Shown here: positions 43,393 to 56,127 of the stretch, piece by piece
Numbering within the stretch: the stretch's first letter is position 1
How the letters are laid out: each line of letters begins with the position of its first letter
Source of the DNA: Cantharellus purpuraceus
Taxonomy: Eukaryota > Basidiomycota > Agaricomycetes > Cantharellales > Hydnaceae
Reading direction: 5' to 3'
Assembly: GCA_025174535.1 (NCBI GenBank)
Contig: JALBUN010000014.1
Coordinates: 310,001 to 374,000 of the forward strand
DNA: 64,000 nucleotides
The notes under the pieces: generated by a model
The model's input: only the letters and a program-made list of their open reading frames with translations
What the model was told of the DNA's origin: nothing
Database searches by the model: none
Translations under genes and position numbers: made by a program

Positions 43393-43601
43393 TGTATGGG
43401 AACCACCTTTTCCCTATCAAATTCTATTTATGCAGCACCAATGTGCTCTTTTGCTTTTCCATTCCTAAATATCAGCATATACATGGTGCTTGTGCCTGGA
43501 ATGGACTTATTCAAATATTCTCTATTTTTCCATATTTTTTCAGGAGTATTCCATGCAGAACTTGGCCCAGAATGCTCTTATTCTGCTGTGCTATAGTTGT
43601 A
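43393..43601 (+). mobile_element. LTR D fragment (copy D2), first ~208 bp
   Basis: Starts TGTATGGGAACCACC inside F2 coding sequence and matches the first part of D1/D3. It stops abruptly at the end of the inverted LTR E3. Confidence 0.8.
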
Positions 43602-44638
43602 GAGCGTAGAGCGTAGACTTAGAGCATGGACTTTGACTTTAGAGCATTGGCTGAAAACTTGATTGATTCAAAAGGCGAAAAATAGCGCCCTTTTATATAC
43701 AAATCCCCAGGGCACAATGACACAATATGAGGAGCAAATGATGCGAAATGATGCAAGAAATGCTGATCAAGCCAGCTGATGAAGCGTGTGAAGTTGAACT
43801 ACTAATGGGGAAATCATGGAGAAATGAAGCGACAGATAGGGGTAATCTTTGTAAGAATAGGGGTTGATGAGTAATAAAAGAACCAAAAATAGAACAAGGA
43901 TGAGTAAGTCGTGTATGAATGAATTAAAAGATGAAACAGGGGTGAGTCATATAAAAGAACAATAGAAATGTCCACCAATACCATCTTCCATACAGCTCCG
44001 AAGGTAAATTGACCCTGAGTCACATGAGGACTTCAGTCAGCATCCACAACAAATAGTCCTTATTGTCTTAGTGATCCGTCTCCATATGGTATCCCATTCC
44101 AAGGGTATTTGGCCCCTTTGCCTGACACAATGCAACCTGAGTCGGATTGAAGTGGGAGGATAGGTCTGCGATGGCGACTGAAATTCTACCTCACATTTGA
44201 CTCTTCTATCCATGTTACAATATAGAGGCGAAATGCCGAGGAATGTATATGGTTCAACAGAATCGTGAAAGAATATGGGATTGCCAATGGCATAAGAGAG
44301 ACATGGTGGGGATCTTGGACATTGAAAGAGTTTTGGAAGTATTTTGACATGTGGAGGTGGCTTAACATGCCCGTGGAGCTCAGCGTATTTTTGATAGTCC
44401 TCTGTGTCCAGAGACCAATGTGACATATTATTAGAAGAGATGTTGGAGAGGGGAATAGAATTGGAAGCCATGTGAATGATGATGAAAGGATTGGTGTGAA
44501 TTGAAGGCTGATAATGATCGATGGTGATGAAACATGAGTGATGATTGATGGCTAGAATTAGAGACTGAGGTGGAGAGGGAGTTGTGGCGCTATTTAAAAG
44601 TTTGATATGAAAAGGTGCTGGCAGAGTTGGACTGTCAG
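43602..44638 (-). mobile_element. LTR, family E, inverted and truncated at both ends (copy E3)
   Basis: Reverse-complement match to E1/E2. About 330 bp of its 3' end are missing at the junction with D2. Its first ~48 bp are missing at the junction with D3, which begins at 44639 in the middle of E sequence (gtcag). The conserved open frame (44471-44040) is uninterrupted here. Confidence 0.85.
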
Positions 44639-46060
44639 TGTATGGGAACCACCTTTTCCCTATCAAATTCCATTTATGCAGCACCAATGTGCTATTCTTT
44701 GCTTTTCCATTCCTAAATATCAGCATATATTTGATGCTTGTACCTGGAATGGACTTATTCAAATATTCTCTATTTTTCCATATTTTTCCGGGAATATTCC
44801 ATGCAGAACTTGGCCCAGAATCATTTATTTCTGCTGTGCTACAGTTGTGGACCCATAGGCGCCCACAAACATTCACACAGCTGGCTCTCCCCCTTTGGAC
44901 CAGGCATTTGGCCTGAATTCAAGCTCAGATGTCTCTGATTAATAAATATTCTCTAACTTGACAACCACAGCCTCTCAGGGCACTATTTTCCATGCAGATC
45001 ATCACATGAGATGTGGCTATCCATGGCTGTCCAAACCAGTGCAGAAAACAGGGTGGACACCCTTCTTTTTGCCTGATCAGTGCCTAGTTCAGGGATCAGA
45101 TCAGGGATCAGATCAGGTGATTGCTTTGGAATATTCTACCCCTTTCCATAACATTCTAGCTGTTTCCTTCTATTATTAGATAGAACTTTCCAGAACCATT
45201 ATTCAGCTCCTGATCAGTGTTAGTCCAGTGATCAGATCCTGTGATTGGCTTGGAATATTCTACCCCTTTCTTCCACCTTCCACAACCTTCCAGTAGTTTC
45301 CATCTATTAATAGGTAGAATATTCCAGAACCATTACTCAGCCCCTGTAAATACAATATATAAGGAGGCCATTCTGCCTCTGAAATAGTAACATATTCTAC
45401 CACTTCTACCCATCTTCTGCACACCAGTGTGACTAGAGTGACATACAGTGTCATCCTCTATCTCAGTAACTGTTGATTACCAGTTCAAGGATCTTTTACA
45501 GTTGTGTAACTGTACTTGATTGCACTCAAAGTAGTGATATTCCTGCTTTGGGTGTGAGTGTAGCATCTGCCTCACGTGACTACGAATCTACAGGGTGAGA
45601 TTGTCTGTCGATAGTCCTGCCATTAGTGTCTTGTTTAAATTACTAGTGTGTACTGCCTTTGCAGGGCATTAGAAGCTTGAACTCGTGTGAAGCAGTTGCT
45701 AGACTACTTCACACATTGCTGTTACCCGCTTCTGAGTGCCACTGGTTGGATGGTTGGATTCATCCACCTACTTCCTTTAGCCTCTAAGTGCATTCCCCTC
45801 TTTTTGGAATATCTGGACCCCTTAGCGTCCGTGAACTCTAGACTCTGGAAGTCTTATTCATTTCTTGCTGCTAAGAAACGTATTACCTTTCTGCATATAG
45901 TCTGCATTGACCAATACAAAGGATTGTAACCAAAGTACAAACGTTAAATCGTTTCTGGAGTTGTGCTGCAGCAGGGTTTGATATTCTTCTCAGCTGTTCA
46001 TTCACGGAATTGTGGTGATTTAGAGTTTGCCCTAACACCATAATTTTGCGGGTTCCAACA
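44639..46060 (+). mobile_element. LTR, family D (copy D3), full length
   Basis: 1422 bp, TGTATGGGAACC ... GGGTTCCAACA, nearly identical to D1. The left flank (gtcag) lies in LTR E3 and the right flank (cagga) precedes a gypsy RT remnant. There is no duplication, so the two sides likely come from different insertions. Confidence 0.85.
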
Positions 46061-46435
46061 CAGGAGCCCCAGGCACATGTCATGAAATGATCTTAGAGGG
46101 ATTTGATGATATGATGGGGGGTGGAATTAGAGTCTATGATGGATAACATATATGAGGCTCATGATAAGTTCAAGGCACTGTTCTCCATATTTGTCAAAAC
46201 ACTACATTGGTGTAGAGACAAGGAATTGTCTTTATCACCATCCAAGGTGGAGTTGTTTCTGGATGAGCTATTGTGGGCAGGAGTCTTGCTATTGAAGGCC
46301 AGGGTCTCTCCAGACTTAAATAAAGTTATGGCAATTTTGCAATGGCTGACTCCTCAAATGGCAAAAGAGGTCATGGCTTTCAGGATACTTTTGACCATTC
46401 CAAGGTTTGCAGTGTTGGCAGAACCACTTCACTAA
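46061..46435 (+). pseudogene. Ty3/gypsy reverse transcriptase fragment
   Basis: The frame from 46121 contains FKALFSIFVKTLHWCRDKEL, LSPSKVELFLDELLWAGVLL, VSPDLNKVMAILQW and FAVLAEPLH. This is the thumb/connection segment that follows the YxDD motif in gypsy RT. The catalytic core is missing, removed at the junction with LTR D3. It likely belongs to the same element as the integrase remnant at 47317-49167. Confidence 0.8.
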
Positions 46436-46504
46436 CTGACTCATGGGGTGGAGGTAAGAGAAGTTATAGGGAAGAAACAGGGGGCATACAAGAGAACTTT
46501 GGGT

Positions 46505-46640
46505 GCATTTTGACTGCCTGAGCACTAGCATCACTAATGCTCTTTATCTCATGCTGATTCTGCATGAGATGCTTGGTTAATCTTGTGATACCTCTAAATG
46601 GGACAAGAGCAGGAGCAATCTTATGCATTATTGAAAGCAG
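46505..46640 (-). pseudogene. F-family gene fragment (copy F3)
   Basis: Minus-strand reading RLTKHLMQNQHEIKSISDAS matches RLTEQLMCNQHEMKSIGKAS of F2 near 43090-43030. It contains a perfect 9-bp hairpin (46546-46554/46562-46570). A third F-family locus in this window, short and broken. Confidence 0.7.
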
Positions 46641-46705
46641 CCCTAACAATGTCTCCAGTCTTGAAGTCCCATAGATGGGTGGTACCAAACATTATAGGTA
46701 CAGAT

Positions 46706-47311
46706 TGTTACATCCTGTAACACCAAGTCTGATCTCTGGGCTCTATCTCCACCTTCTCCTCCTCCATGTTCATCAACTCCACCTCTGACAACCCCAAACT
46801 CCATCTTTTGTTCTCTTGATAAGTAGTTTCCTAGTTATGGGTTACAATAACCTTCATCTTTCATATTGATTGGTTATAGTTTGGACTTGAGACCAAACTC
46901 CAAACTCCTTTCTGTATTGTATTCCATATCTGCTGTATTGTTCTCCCACTCCAGATTTCTCATTCAATTCTGTGTATACTTATACAGGCTATTTTCTGTA
47001 TGTTACAGTGGTTTGTATGTTGACTAAGTTTGACCCCAACATCCTCTTGGTTGCTAGCTTCTTGACAAGTGACTTCTTGACAAGTCAAACTTCAGATCCC
47101 TGATCCAACTCTGTACCTCCAAACTCCAAAATATTGGATGACAATCTGAGGGGGTGCAACACACAGGTTGAAGCCAAGACCACTTGATCTGACTCAATAG
47201 CTATTGCACCTCTGTCTCTGGTTGAACTGGAACAGTAAAGTCCCCTCCCATATATCTCTAGCATCCAAACTCTGGTTACCTCCCTGAACTCCATTTTTCA
47301 GCCACTTAACA
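46706..47311 (+). mobile_element. Solo LTR, family A (copy A4)
   Basis: 606 bp, TGTTACATCCTGTAACA ... CACTTAACA. Perfect 5-bp duplication CAGAT at 46701-46705 and 47312-47316. Colinear with the inverted copy 1807-2426. Confidence 0.95.
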
Positions 47312-47316
47312 CAGAT

Positions 47317-49167
47317 GCATGCAAGTACAGCTATGCAGTATTTCTAGCACAATGGGAGGTCAGTATGAATTTGAGGGGACAGGAGCAATACACACTGCAT
47401 CTGATATCATTCACATCACAGTTTACCCACATGTTAGAACAAATTTATCACTCATTTGGTCATTTTAGTCATGGACTGCCAAGCAGTGAGGGGCCTCCTC
47501 TCCAACATATCACTGCTCCCACACCATGCCAGATGGAAGGAGGTGGTATTGGGGCACAGTACCATTGACTTTATCCACTGACCAGAGAAGGGAAACCCTA
47601 TGGACAGCTTATCTCAATGGAGGGCAGGATTCTCCACTTGAACCTTTGAACCCAGGATGGGAGGTGTATTCAGGTCTCATCAACAACCTGTATCTAGTGA
47701 AACTTGTGGCACTTACATTGATCAGTTCAGATCAGGAGTTGAAGCAGCATGCTTTAAAGATGACCTAATAAGGGCCCCAATCATAAAGTGGTTGACAACC
47801 TTGACAATACCATTGGGTCTCTCTAGGTGAGGTGCAGTTATTGAGGAAGTGAGCTGCAGAATTTTTAGTGGAAGGTGGAAGGTTGTGGTGATGGCAGAAG
47901 GGAAGAGTGGATAGAGTTGAATGTTTAACTAGGCAGGAAGGATGAAGGAAGATGGCAGAGATGCATGAGGAGAGCAGACATTGGGGATGTGACATCTTGG
48001 TGGTGATGAGGAGGAGGAGGAAATATGATTGGCCCCAGCTGTGACTTGATACATCAGAAGTACCAGGAACCTGTCCAAGATGTCAGCAATTCAGACCTCA
48101 ATTGCAGAACTTCCTTTTACAACCTATAGTCCACCTACATACATCCATTTCAAATGTTCACCACTAATTACCTCAAACTACCGACTGGAGTTGGAGGGTA
48201 CAAGGAGGTTCTATCTTTTGTGGATTTCATGATAAGGTGTTCCTGGGGCTTTATGATCAAGAGAGTGGGAAACAGCACTTCATGAGCAAAAGCGCTTCAA
48301 ATGATTGTGGAAGGTTTTCAAGCACCACAGCTTATTTTATCTGACAACAGATCCCACTTTCAAGGCAAGGAAATGGATGAGATTTGTGAAGAGTTGGGGG
48401 TGATGAGGGACATCAGCAGCTTACACAGCACACTCAAATGGCTTGGTCAAGAACAAGAACAAGTTATTAATATCAATATTGGCTAAACTGTGTTCAACGC
48501 CCCATCCAGGTACTGGAGTATCCTTTTAGACAGCGTGGCCAACTTTCTTCTCGAAGGCGATGGCGATGCTGAATGAGCGAATAACGCCAGTGCTGGGAAC
48601 ATCACCAAAATCGTTGATGTTCGGGCTCGTCGATGAGGATACAAGACTGGATGATCTTATGGATTTGGACGTGGACCTAGGGCTACGTTTCACATTTTTA
48701 GACGCTGAGCATGAGAGAGCAAAAGAGAGCCTACATCAGGCCCAGGAACGACGAAAAGTATATTTCGACAAGAGGTCGCACTAAGCAAAATACAAATTAT
48801 CAACACCCTGGTTCGGTCCTTTCATAATAGAGTCAAGGATAAGAAACTCGTACCTAGTCAAGACGATGGCAGGCGAGGTGGCACGGGGAAAGATCCATGT
48901 CGCCGCTTGAAGCGGTTCCAGTTGGCAGATCCGTCGGTGGATGCAGAGAAGACAGGGAATGACACACTATTGGAGGAGCTGGAGGGCGTGTTAGGGATAA
49001 ATAAGGAAGAGGATTCAAGTGACATACTGTTCATTCCTATGGAGGAGAGGGAGGAGTTGACAGAGGAGGTCACAAAAGAGGCGAAGGAGGAGGACGTACA
49101 AGGGATTTTTATGGAGAGACCAAAGAGGGCAGCCGCGTTACGTCACGCGTTCATCGCGCCCCGTTGA
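47317..49167 (+). pseudogene. Ty3/gypsy RNase H and integrase remnant
   Basis: RNase H-like reading near 47318-47450 (SYAVFLAQWE, LHLISFTSQFTH). The integrase core is near 48301-48470 (QLILSDNRSHFQGKEM, LHSTLKW, matching the LSDNGSHF and HPQ regions). The integrase C-terminal part is at 48560-48890 (ARE-like EHERAKESLHQAQERRKVYFD). A charged acidic tail follows to 49167 in a different frame. Much of 47500-48250 is too degraded to read. No active copy. It ends upstream of a 3' LTR. Confidence 0.75.
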
Positions 49168-49225
49168 AGTAGTGTGTGTGTTTGTGGGTGCATGCTCGTG
49201 GGCGAGCATTGTTTTTTGGGGGAAG

Positions 49226-49644
49226 TGTCGACGGAGTTGGCTCTCCGTATGCTGTTCTGAGGGGGCCAGTTTTTTGATAGTGATGTAGTATCTAAAGAAG
49301 GCGGAGTAGAGAGAATAATCAAGCTTGCTTTCTCGAACTATCATCGTCTAAGGGAGATTACTCTTCTATAACGTTCAAAGGTTCAATTCGCAGTATTGAG
49401 CAGCTTTTAACATACCTCTGTCCATATATTTTATTTAGGAGCGTTCTTGTAGGGTGTTCTAAGGACTTGAGAGTCCTGATGGAAAATGGTTCGATAGAAG
49501 TGCTGAGGCGTATACGTATATATATGCATGCGGCGTGCGGATAATATTACAAATTGTGTGCAGAACTCAGTACAGTGAGGTAGGCGAGCACCGGACTTCC
49601 CGCTACATGGTGGGTGTGGTACTTCTAGTTAATCGCTGCTGACA
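49226..49644 (+). mobile_element. Probable 3' LTR of the gypsy remnant
   Basis: A purine tract TTGGGGGAAG (about 49216-49225) directly precedes TGTCGACGGAGTTGG. The inverted ends TGTC..GACA suggest the LTR runs to 49644. The left LTR is not in the window, so the right limit is tentative. It ends about 20 bp from the MRE11 3' end. Confidence 0.6.
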
Positions 49645-49666
49645 TCCACCTATGGCAACTGCTACG

Positions 49667-52528
49667 TTAACCAAACATTATACATAAAATCAAACGGTAG
49701 AAACTCACCACTTCAACCATTTTTTCTTTCGCCCTGTTTGCTGTTGTACGTCCAGAAGTCGCCCTTGTGGACGCGAGCCCCGTCTTTGTTTGCTGAAGCT
49801 CCGCCTTCTTTCTCGCAGGCGCCTTCTTGGTGGCTGCAGTGGCACTGCGCAACGAAAGCAAGTTCAGTTTACATTGTCTACAATCCATGTCTACATACTT
49901 GAGCACTGCTGCCCTGTTGGACCTTTTAGGCTTCGGCACTTCTTCCACGTCATCATCATCTTCTATGAAGTCATCGTCTTCGTCCGAATTCTGTGAGTAG
50001 TAGAACTGAGCTGCTAGTGTGACATTATCATGTTAACAATAACAACTTACTGCGACTTTCTTCCCCCTTCCTCTAGCAGGTGCGCTGGCTTTGCCTTTCG
50101 CAGCCGCCGTCATTTTCTTATAGGATGGCTTCTTCTTTGGCGCAGGCTCGTCAAAATCAGACTCTTCTGCGTCAACATCCATCATCATCGAATCCACAGA
50201 CTCTGGCTCCGACGCCACTGGTTTGGTCTTGTCCAGTGCTGTTCAAGTTGAGTCATTATAGCATGGCTCTTCAACATACCTTAGTTGCCGCCTTCCCAGT
50301 TGCTTTGCGCTTCATATACTCTTCATCGGCCTGTTCCTTGGCTTGCATGAGCTGGGAAATTTAAAAGTCAGGCAGGATTAGAACGCCTCTGCCTAATACT
50401 CAAACCTTCTCTTCTAATTCGTCTTCGTCGACTTCTGTAGCCACCACTCCCTTTTGGAGAGTCGTGAGACTCTTCACAACGTACCTGACCATCTGTTATG
50501 AGTTGCAAAGAGGGAAGGGGGGAACTGCTTACCGAGAGATCGAATGTATGTCATCCTTATCCACGAATGTCTGAATGGCATCTGACATACCATTTTCTCC
50601 CAGCAACTGCAACTCTTGCGCTGCTAAATACTCCTTAACTAGCGTCGCTACTCGAATTTTCTCCAGCTTTTCGCGCACTGGCATGTCTGGATCGTCGATA
50701 GAAAGTTCCGGTTCATCAGTGACGATTTTGCCACCACGAGCTGCTGCCTTTTTGGCACGATGGAAAAGAAGGACGTCTCGAGGGTTTGCTATTCGTCCTG
50801 CGAACTCTTGCCCAAATCGCACAGGATTAGACATCTCAGGTACACCTGTTGTGTCCACCTTGCACAGTCAAAACTTTGTTGCGGCAATATTGAACAAAGT
50901 TAGTAGTCACCTTGAGCCGGACCAAAGGGAGCATCCGCGGTAACTCTTTCTCGTTTACGGCCACGGCTGCTGCATTGCGTTCATCCCATTCGGCGTTGGC
51001 TTTGTCGATCAGCGCATTTACCTATTGGAGCGTGCGTCAAAAAGATCCAATAGCTACAGATGGCCGTTACTCACTCTAGACTTCAGGAATTTTGTGACCT
51101 CCATAGGCTTCGCTATATCGATTTTCTCATCTCCTTCCAGATCAACGAGAACTATTTCCTCCATCACGAAAGGTCGGACGGTTCTCAAAGAAATTGGTGT
51201 TAACTGGAAGTCCTTTCCCTGGATCTCAACAATGGCAACATGTCTGGCAAATTATCAGGCAAGAAAAGTGAATGCAAGCAACCGCCCACTTTTGCAATGA
51301 CTCTCCTTCAGCCAGAGAGGTGGCAACAGAGGAGCCTGGTTGAGTGACCATGTACCCTTTGCCAGCTACTGGCTCTGGTTCAATGCGACAGTCATGCTCG
51401 TGTCCCCAGACCACAAGGTTGATGCTGTCGTCGAACATGCCTTCTGGAACCGATTGCTGAGGACGGTGTTTGACCCTGAGGGTTTGGGGGATCAGGATAT
51501 ACTGATGGGAAGAGGGATATTGCCAACCGGTTCTGATGTACGAGCAATATGTTAAACCAGCCGTCCTTGTCGTGTGGCATAAACATGCGAACACGGTTGC
51601 TCCGTAATTCATAGTGCATTCTAGCGTCCTTAACGTTACCAATGCCATAAAGTCCCAACCGAGTTCTTCCTTTGCGAAGAAGTATTGGCTTGACTGCCAA
51701 CCCCGTCGACTGTGTGTCGTTTTCATTTCCAAGTAGATCGGATTTACCCATGTAATTGAGAAGCCCTGTGACGGAAAGAAGATCCAAAGCACACAGCGCC
51801 CCTTCCTACACAATGGAAATATGACCAAGAGCACCATGAAACTTGAAAGGGGACATACAGGACCGGTACCTTGGGGATCATCATGATTACCATGGATAGA
51901 GAATACCGGTATACCAATATTCAAATTGGCGTCTTCATAGTTGACGGCAGGAAACCTAGGTGAGGAATTCAGCGAAGGTGGAATGTCTTTGATGAAAGGC
52001 GCTGCTCGCACGAGAAACCAGGAGCCTTGCCATCATCAGGGTCACTCAGAAGCTCTATCGAAACAGGTTTGTCTCCTAAAGTGTATTCGCGCAATAAAGC
52101 TGTAACACGATAGATACAATCCCGAGACGGGCGATTGTCATGAAAAAGGTCGCCTGCCAGTAGTATGAAATCTACCTAAAGTCAGAGCAATTGTGAGCCA
52201 CAACGACATACCAAAAGAACGCAGAAAAACACGGGTCATGTGTTCACTCAGCGGGCAATGAGAGAAATTGACTGAGCTCGTACATCATGCTTTACTGCTA
52301 GCTGAAGTATCTCCTCGAATGTGTTTATGGCATCTTGTCCTCGGATGGGATCTCTTTCCAGATACCCTATGTGATTATCGGTAGCAAGCATGATCTTGAC
52401 AGTATCCTGAGCAACTAAGAGAGGTGAATGGGCATGGGATAAACACTCCGCCAGCACTACAACTTACACCCTGTGCGGATGGTAGGAAGAGGGTAGGCAG
52501 ACCCATCGCGTTCAGGCGACTCTGTCAT
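49667..52528 (-). CDS. MRE11: Double-strand break repair nuclease MRE11
   Basis: Nuclease of the MRE11-RAD50-NBS1 complex, nuclear, for DNA end resection and checkpoint signalling. ATG at 52528 ([15 protein letters not shown]). Phosphoesterase motifs in order: [16 protein letters not shown] (about 52410), [14 protein letters not shown] (about 52160), [10 protein letters not shown] (about 51880), and VWGHEHDC (about 51400), which supply the metal ligands. The capping region and helical part follow ([12 protein letters not shown] about 50540). The C-terminus is acidic then Lys/Arg-rich ([19 protein letters not shown]), as in other MRE11 proteins that bind DNA. About ten short introns. The last exon is uncertain: translation may stop at 49667 or splice once more toward the LTR. 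Confidence 0.93.
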
Positions 52529-54488
52529 TGTGAAATATTTAGTCAAGGGACGCGTCAAACGCGACGCGCTGTTTAGGGTACCACACACGCCCACAGTTTG
52601 ACTCTTTACACACTGGAGCTAGGTGTTTTTCAGGAATGCACTGTCCCAGGCAGTGCCGAACGTGCGAGAGCGGCTTTCTCCCCGATGCCGGTCTGAGGAG
52701 CCCCCGAATGTGTTGTACTTCGATTGCAGTTCCAGTTCTACAAACTATGACTCTGCGGACACGCGCCGTGCCAGGCTGGCTTGGCTCACACCTATCCTCA
52801 TGCTGTCCTCCCTGGGCTCAATTTGGATACCCAATACGGAAAGCATAGTTTGTGCCGTTTCTGAAATTCAAGTCATTGATGGTAGCCTCGTGCGTGCGGG
52901 GAGAATTGAAACCACGTGCTTTGTCCAGACGGTAGTATCTGCACTTAACACCAGGCCATCACCCTCCACTGATACATTGTAGTCGTAGAATCCCCTATCT
53001 GTATACTGCACTGGCCGCCATTTGTTGAAACAGGGGCAGGCTGTCTTTCGGCCGAACCTCTGGCGTTATGCAAGCTCTTCGACGCATTTTTGATAAGTAG
53101 TGTACAGTGAAAAAGCTGTCCTGACATGCTATGTGCAAGTTGTCCAAATCCCAGTGAGATCGTTTCTTTGGTTAAACAGTCATTCGGCATCGATCCACTA
53201 GTCATTCGGCATCGACCCTTTGCCATTTGGCTTAGGGAGTCTATCGCCTGGTGTACTACAGCCTGTGGTTTCATCGCTATGCTCCACTCACGTATGACTC
53301 CCTGATGCCCATATCTCATCCTGAAGCACCATGACTAGCCTCGTTCCTCACACCGCCATTCCAATAAATGTCGTCCTTTCAATTTCTTCTGGCTGTATGG
53401 CGCGTGTCTTCAGGGAGAACGGCGCATGTATATCACAACACTGTCTTTGGCTGAAGGGATGCCTTTTCTTTATTCCACTGGGTTACATGAACTCCACACT
53501 TGGATGTATAACTCCGGAAGATTACATGAAATGCACCGGGCTGCACCAGTGGACAGGATGCTCCTGCCATTGGCCATGTACAGAGTTGGCTTGCAATCCA
53601 CTCCTGCGGGCTATGCAAGCTGGCATGCATGTTGGGTTGTCGCCCAGGTACAAAAGCTAGTCACTCTCACATTTTCAGCTCGCTGCTATCAAGCTCCTAC
53701 CTTGCTTTCTCTCGTCTAGACTTCCCATGTGCGTACTTTTTCTCTTTGTCGCAAACATCGCTCGTGATTATTTTGGCATAGCCGTATACTTTACCAGAAG
53801 GACCGTACCTAATTGTAAGAGCGAGCAAATACGGTCTTCACCTCGAGTGAAAACTGACTCTCTGTCAGATGTGCATCGTCGCCATAAGAGGGACCATCAA
53901 ATATATGCTCTGCGGTCACATTTCCAACCCAACGTCCCAGGTCATTAATGACTGTCATCGCGAAGACTGCAGCTACAGCTACATTCATCCCAACCGCTGC
54001 ACTAATGGCATGGACTGGACGTGTCATTATTGTACGGCTTTCCGCAGAGCCTGCGACACACATCATATCTGTTCCGAACCTGAAATAAGGGAGCATTGGG
54101 AAAGAACTCGTGTTGGCTCCTGTAAAAGTTGTCCCCCCTAGTGATAAATGCAAGTGGTACTTATTTAATATCCTTGCCATAACTTACACTTTCACAGACG
54201 GTATTTACCTTGCAACAGTCTGGACACTTCCAATCCTTCGTAGACTACTAAAGCACCTAATTCTCACTACTCGGATTCTCCATATTCTTGCAGTAATAGC
54301 ACCGCGTTCGGACCTCTATGTAGCAATCATCAACGGATATTATGTATTTCCAAAGTGGAACGATCTAACTAACACCGAGTCTTATGTTCTACATAGTACT
54401 TCGGACATGATTTGAGTGACTGTTTAGTCACGTTTATGTGACGACATCAAGTCGAACCACAATTGCGTCTGCTTTGAACCACGACAGA
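52529..54488. other. Intergenic region without a supported gene
   Basis: Several open frames occur (for example minus 54180-53809 and plus 54110-54415) but none has a recognisable domain or a believable gene structure. A 19-bp direct repeat, gtcattcggcatcgayc core, lies at about 53179-53197 and 53201-53218. Confidence 0.35.
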
Positions 54489-56127
54489 ATGTCTGCTGTA
54501 AGCAAGTTATCGGCGGAGCGAAACCAGCGCATTCTTTTAGACCTCGTGAGCAAACCCGGAAACGGTCAACCAACTCTTATTTCCAAAAGGGGCCATACAG
54601 ACTGACCGAAGCCTGCTCATACGTACATGAACAGATGTCTGCGCTGACTGTAAAGCGAGAACCCCAAGATGGGCATCACATAATCTTGGAATTTTCCTCT
54701 GGTACGTCAGTGATATCGTCCCTCAGTGTTCTGCGTTAGGTGACGGTTTCTGTCTGCTTAGTATGAACTGTGCTAGCATCCATCGCAAGATCGGTACCCA
54801 TATCACAAAAGTGTGAGTGTTGTTGCCTTTCCCCCAATCAGCCGTGAACTGATGCGATGCCTGGCTCTCAGGAAAAGCGTGACAATGGATTCGTGGAGTA
54901 GAGAGCAGGTTGAGGCACGTTGACTTTGGTATGTGTCACACCCGATTCTGACGTATCTTCTTCACTGTTATAGGTCATGAAATCGATTGGCAACGTTGCG
55001 TCCAATTTCAAGTATAACCCTGATGAGGTCCGCCATCCTCCACCGACGAATCGTGAAGAATCAGAAAGAGATAGCGAGCTAGAAAAGTTCATCCGATGTA
55101 AGCTTCAGGCTTTCCTTATATCCTGGAAATTCTGACTTTACCCTGGGCTATAGGGAAGTATGAGTTCAGACGGTTTATAGGGAAGCCGAGTGCCACCTCT
55201 TCGACCATCCAGGCACCCCCGACCCGTGCTCAGTCTACCCCAGCTGCAACCATGGCACGCCGTTCATCCCCTCTTCCTCCCCTTCCCACAATTCCAGTAT
55301 CTAAGCCAGCTGTAGTATCACACCCACCAGAAACATACGTGGGATCCACCACTCCCGCACTTCCTCCTCGGAAATCGTCAGCCCCTGCCCCAAGTCCAGC
55401 CTCCAATCCAGCCCCCAATCCAGCTCCCAATCTAGCTCCCAGTCCAGCTCCCAATCTAGCCCCCAATCCAGCCCCCAAGAACCCTGTGTGGGATGACATA
55501 ATGTCGCTGGCAAACCCTGGCGCATCCTCGTCCCTGCTGCCTTCACAGCCGCAGCTCCAGGTTCCTAGCCAATCTCAGCAGGCATCGTTTATATCTTCTT
55601 CCAGCACCGCCAACACGCTAGGAGCGCCAGCTATGAGCCCTTTCCCATCTGCAATGATCAATGAGCCTCCTGGTCGTAGTGCCAGCCTCCCTGTTCTCGC
55701 AAGTTCGAGCAACTCGTTCCCCACGCCGAGCATGCAACTACAGCCGGGCATGGGGAATCCATTTGTTCAGATGACATCTGTATATCCCAACCAAATGGCT
55801 GTGAATAGCACTGGTACTGTTTTCCAGCCATTGCCTTCCGCGCCTCTGCAGGTCGAGGCTCCATTCGCCCGGTTGTCGTCTTCCCCTTTCTCACAATCTT
55901 ATACACCTCCATCAGCCTTCCCCCAGGGGCAGCAACAGCAGCAACAGCAGTTTGCACCGAGCTCATTTCCTCAACAATTTGTGCCGGTGACACAGTTGCC
56001 CATGCAACAACCTCTCCCAGCGTTTCCACAACAGCCGCCAATGCAGGGTGGGAATCCTTTCGGCCCGCCTACATGGCAGCAACAGCCATCGGGTCAATCG
56101 CCCTACGGCCATCGGGGAGGTATGTGA
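54489..56127 (+). CDS. ArfGAP-domain protein (GTS1/AGE2/SMAP-like)
   Basis: GTPase-activating protein for Arf, expected in vesicle budding at Golgi and endosomes. ATG 54489 (MSAVSKLSAERNQRILLDLV). The ArfGAP zinc finger reads CADCKA then FLC and NCASIHRKIGTHI across two introns (about 54625-54810), followed by KSVTMDSWSREQVE and MKSIGN. After RDSELEKFIRWKYEFRRF the protein turns low-complexity. It has a tandem tetrapeptide tract of NPAP/NLAP/SPAP units (about 55390-55480), PALPPRK, and a Gln/Pro-rich C-terminus. The stop TGA 56125-56127 follows GGM, but GTATGT there could also be a splice donor. Confidence 0.88.
55390..55480 (+). repeat. 12-bp tandem repeat encoding NPAP/NLAP units in ArfGAP
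   Basis: About seven 12-bp units of the form (AAT or AGT)CCAGCCCC(C/A). Copies differ mainly at third positions, and some change Pro to Leu. Such tracts vary in length between strains. Confidence 0.8.

Noticed and set aside
53809..54415. Genes on both strands
   Set aside because: Frames overlap, have no recognisable domain and no consistent splice structure.
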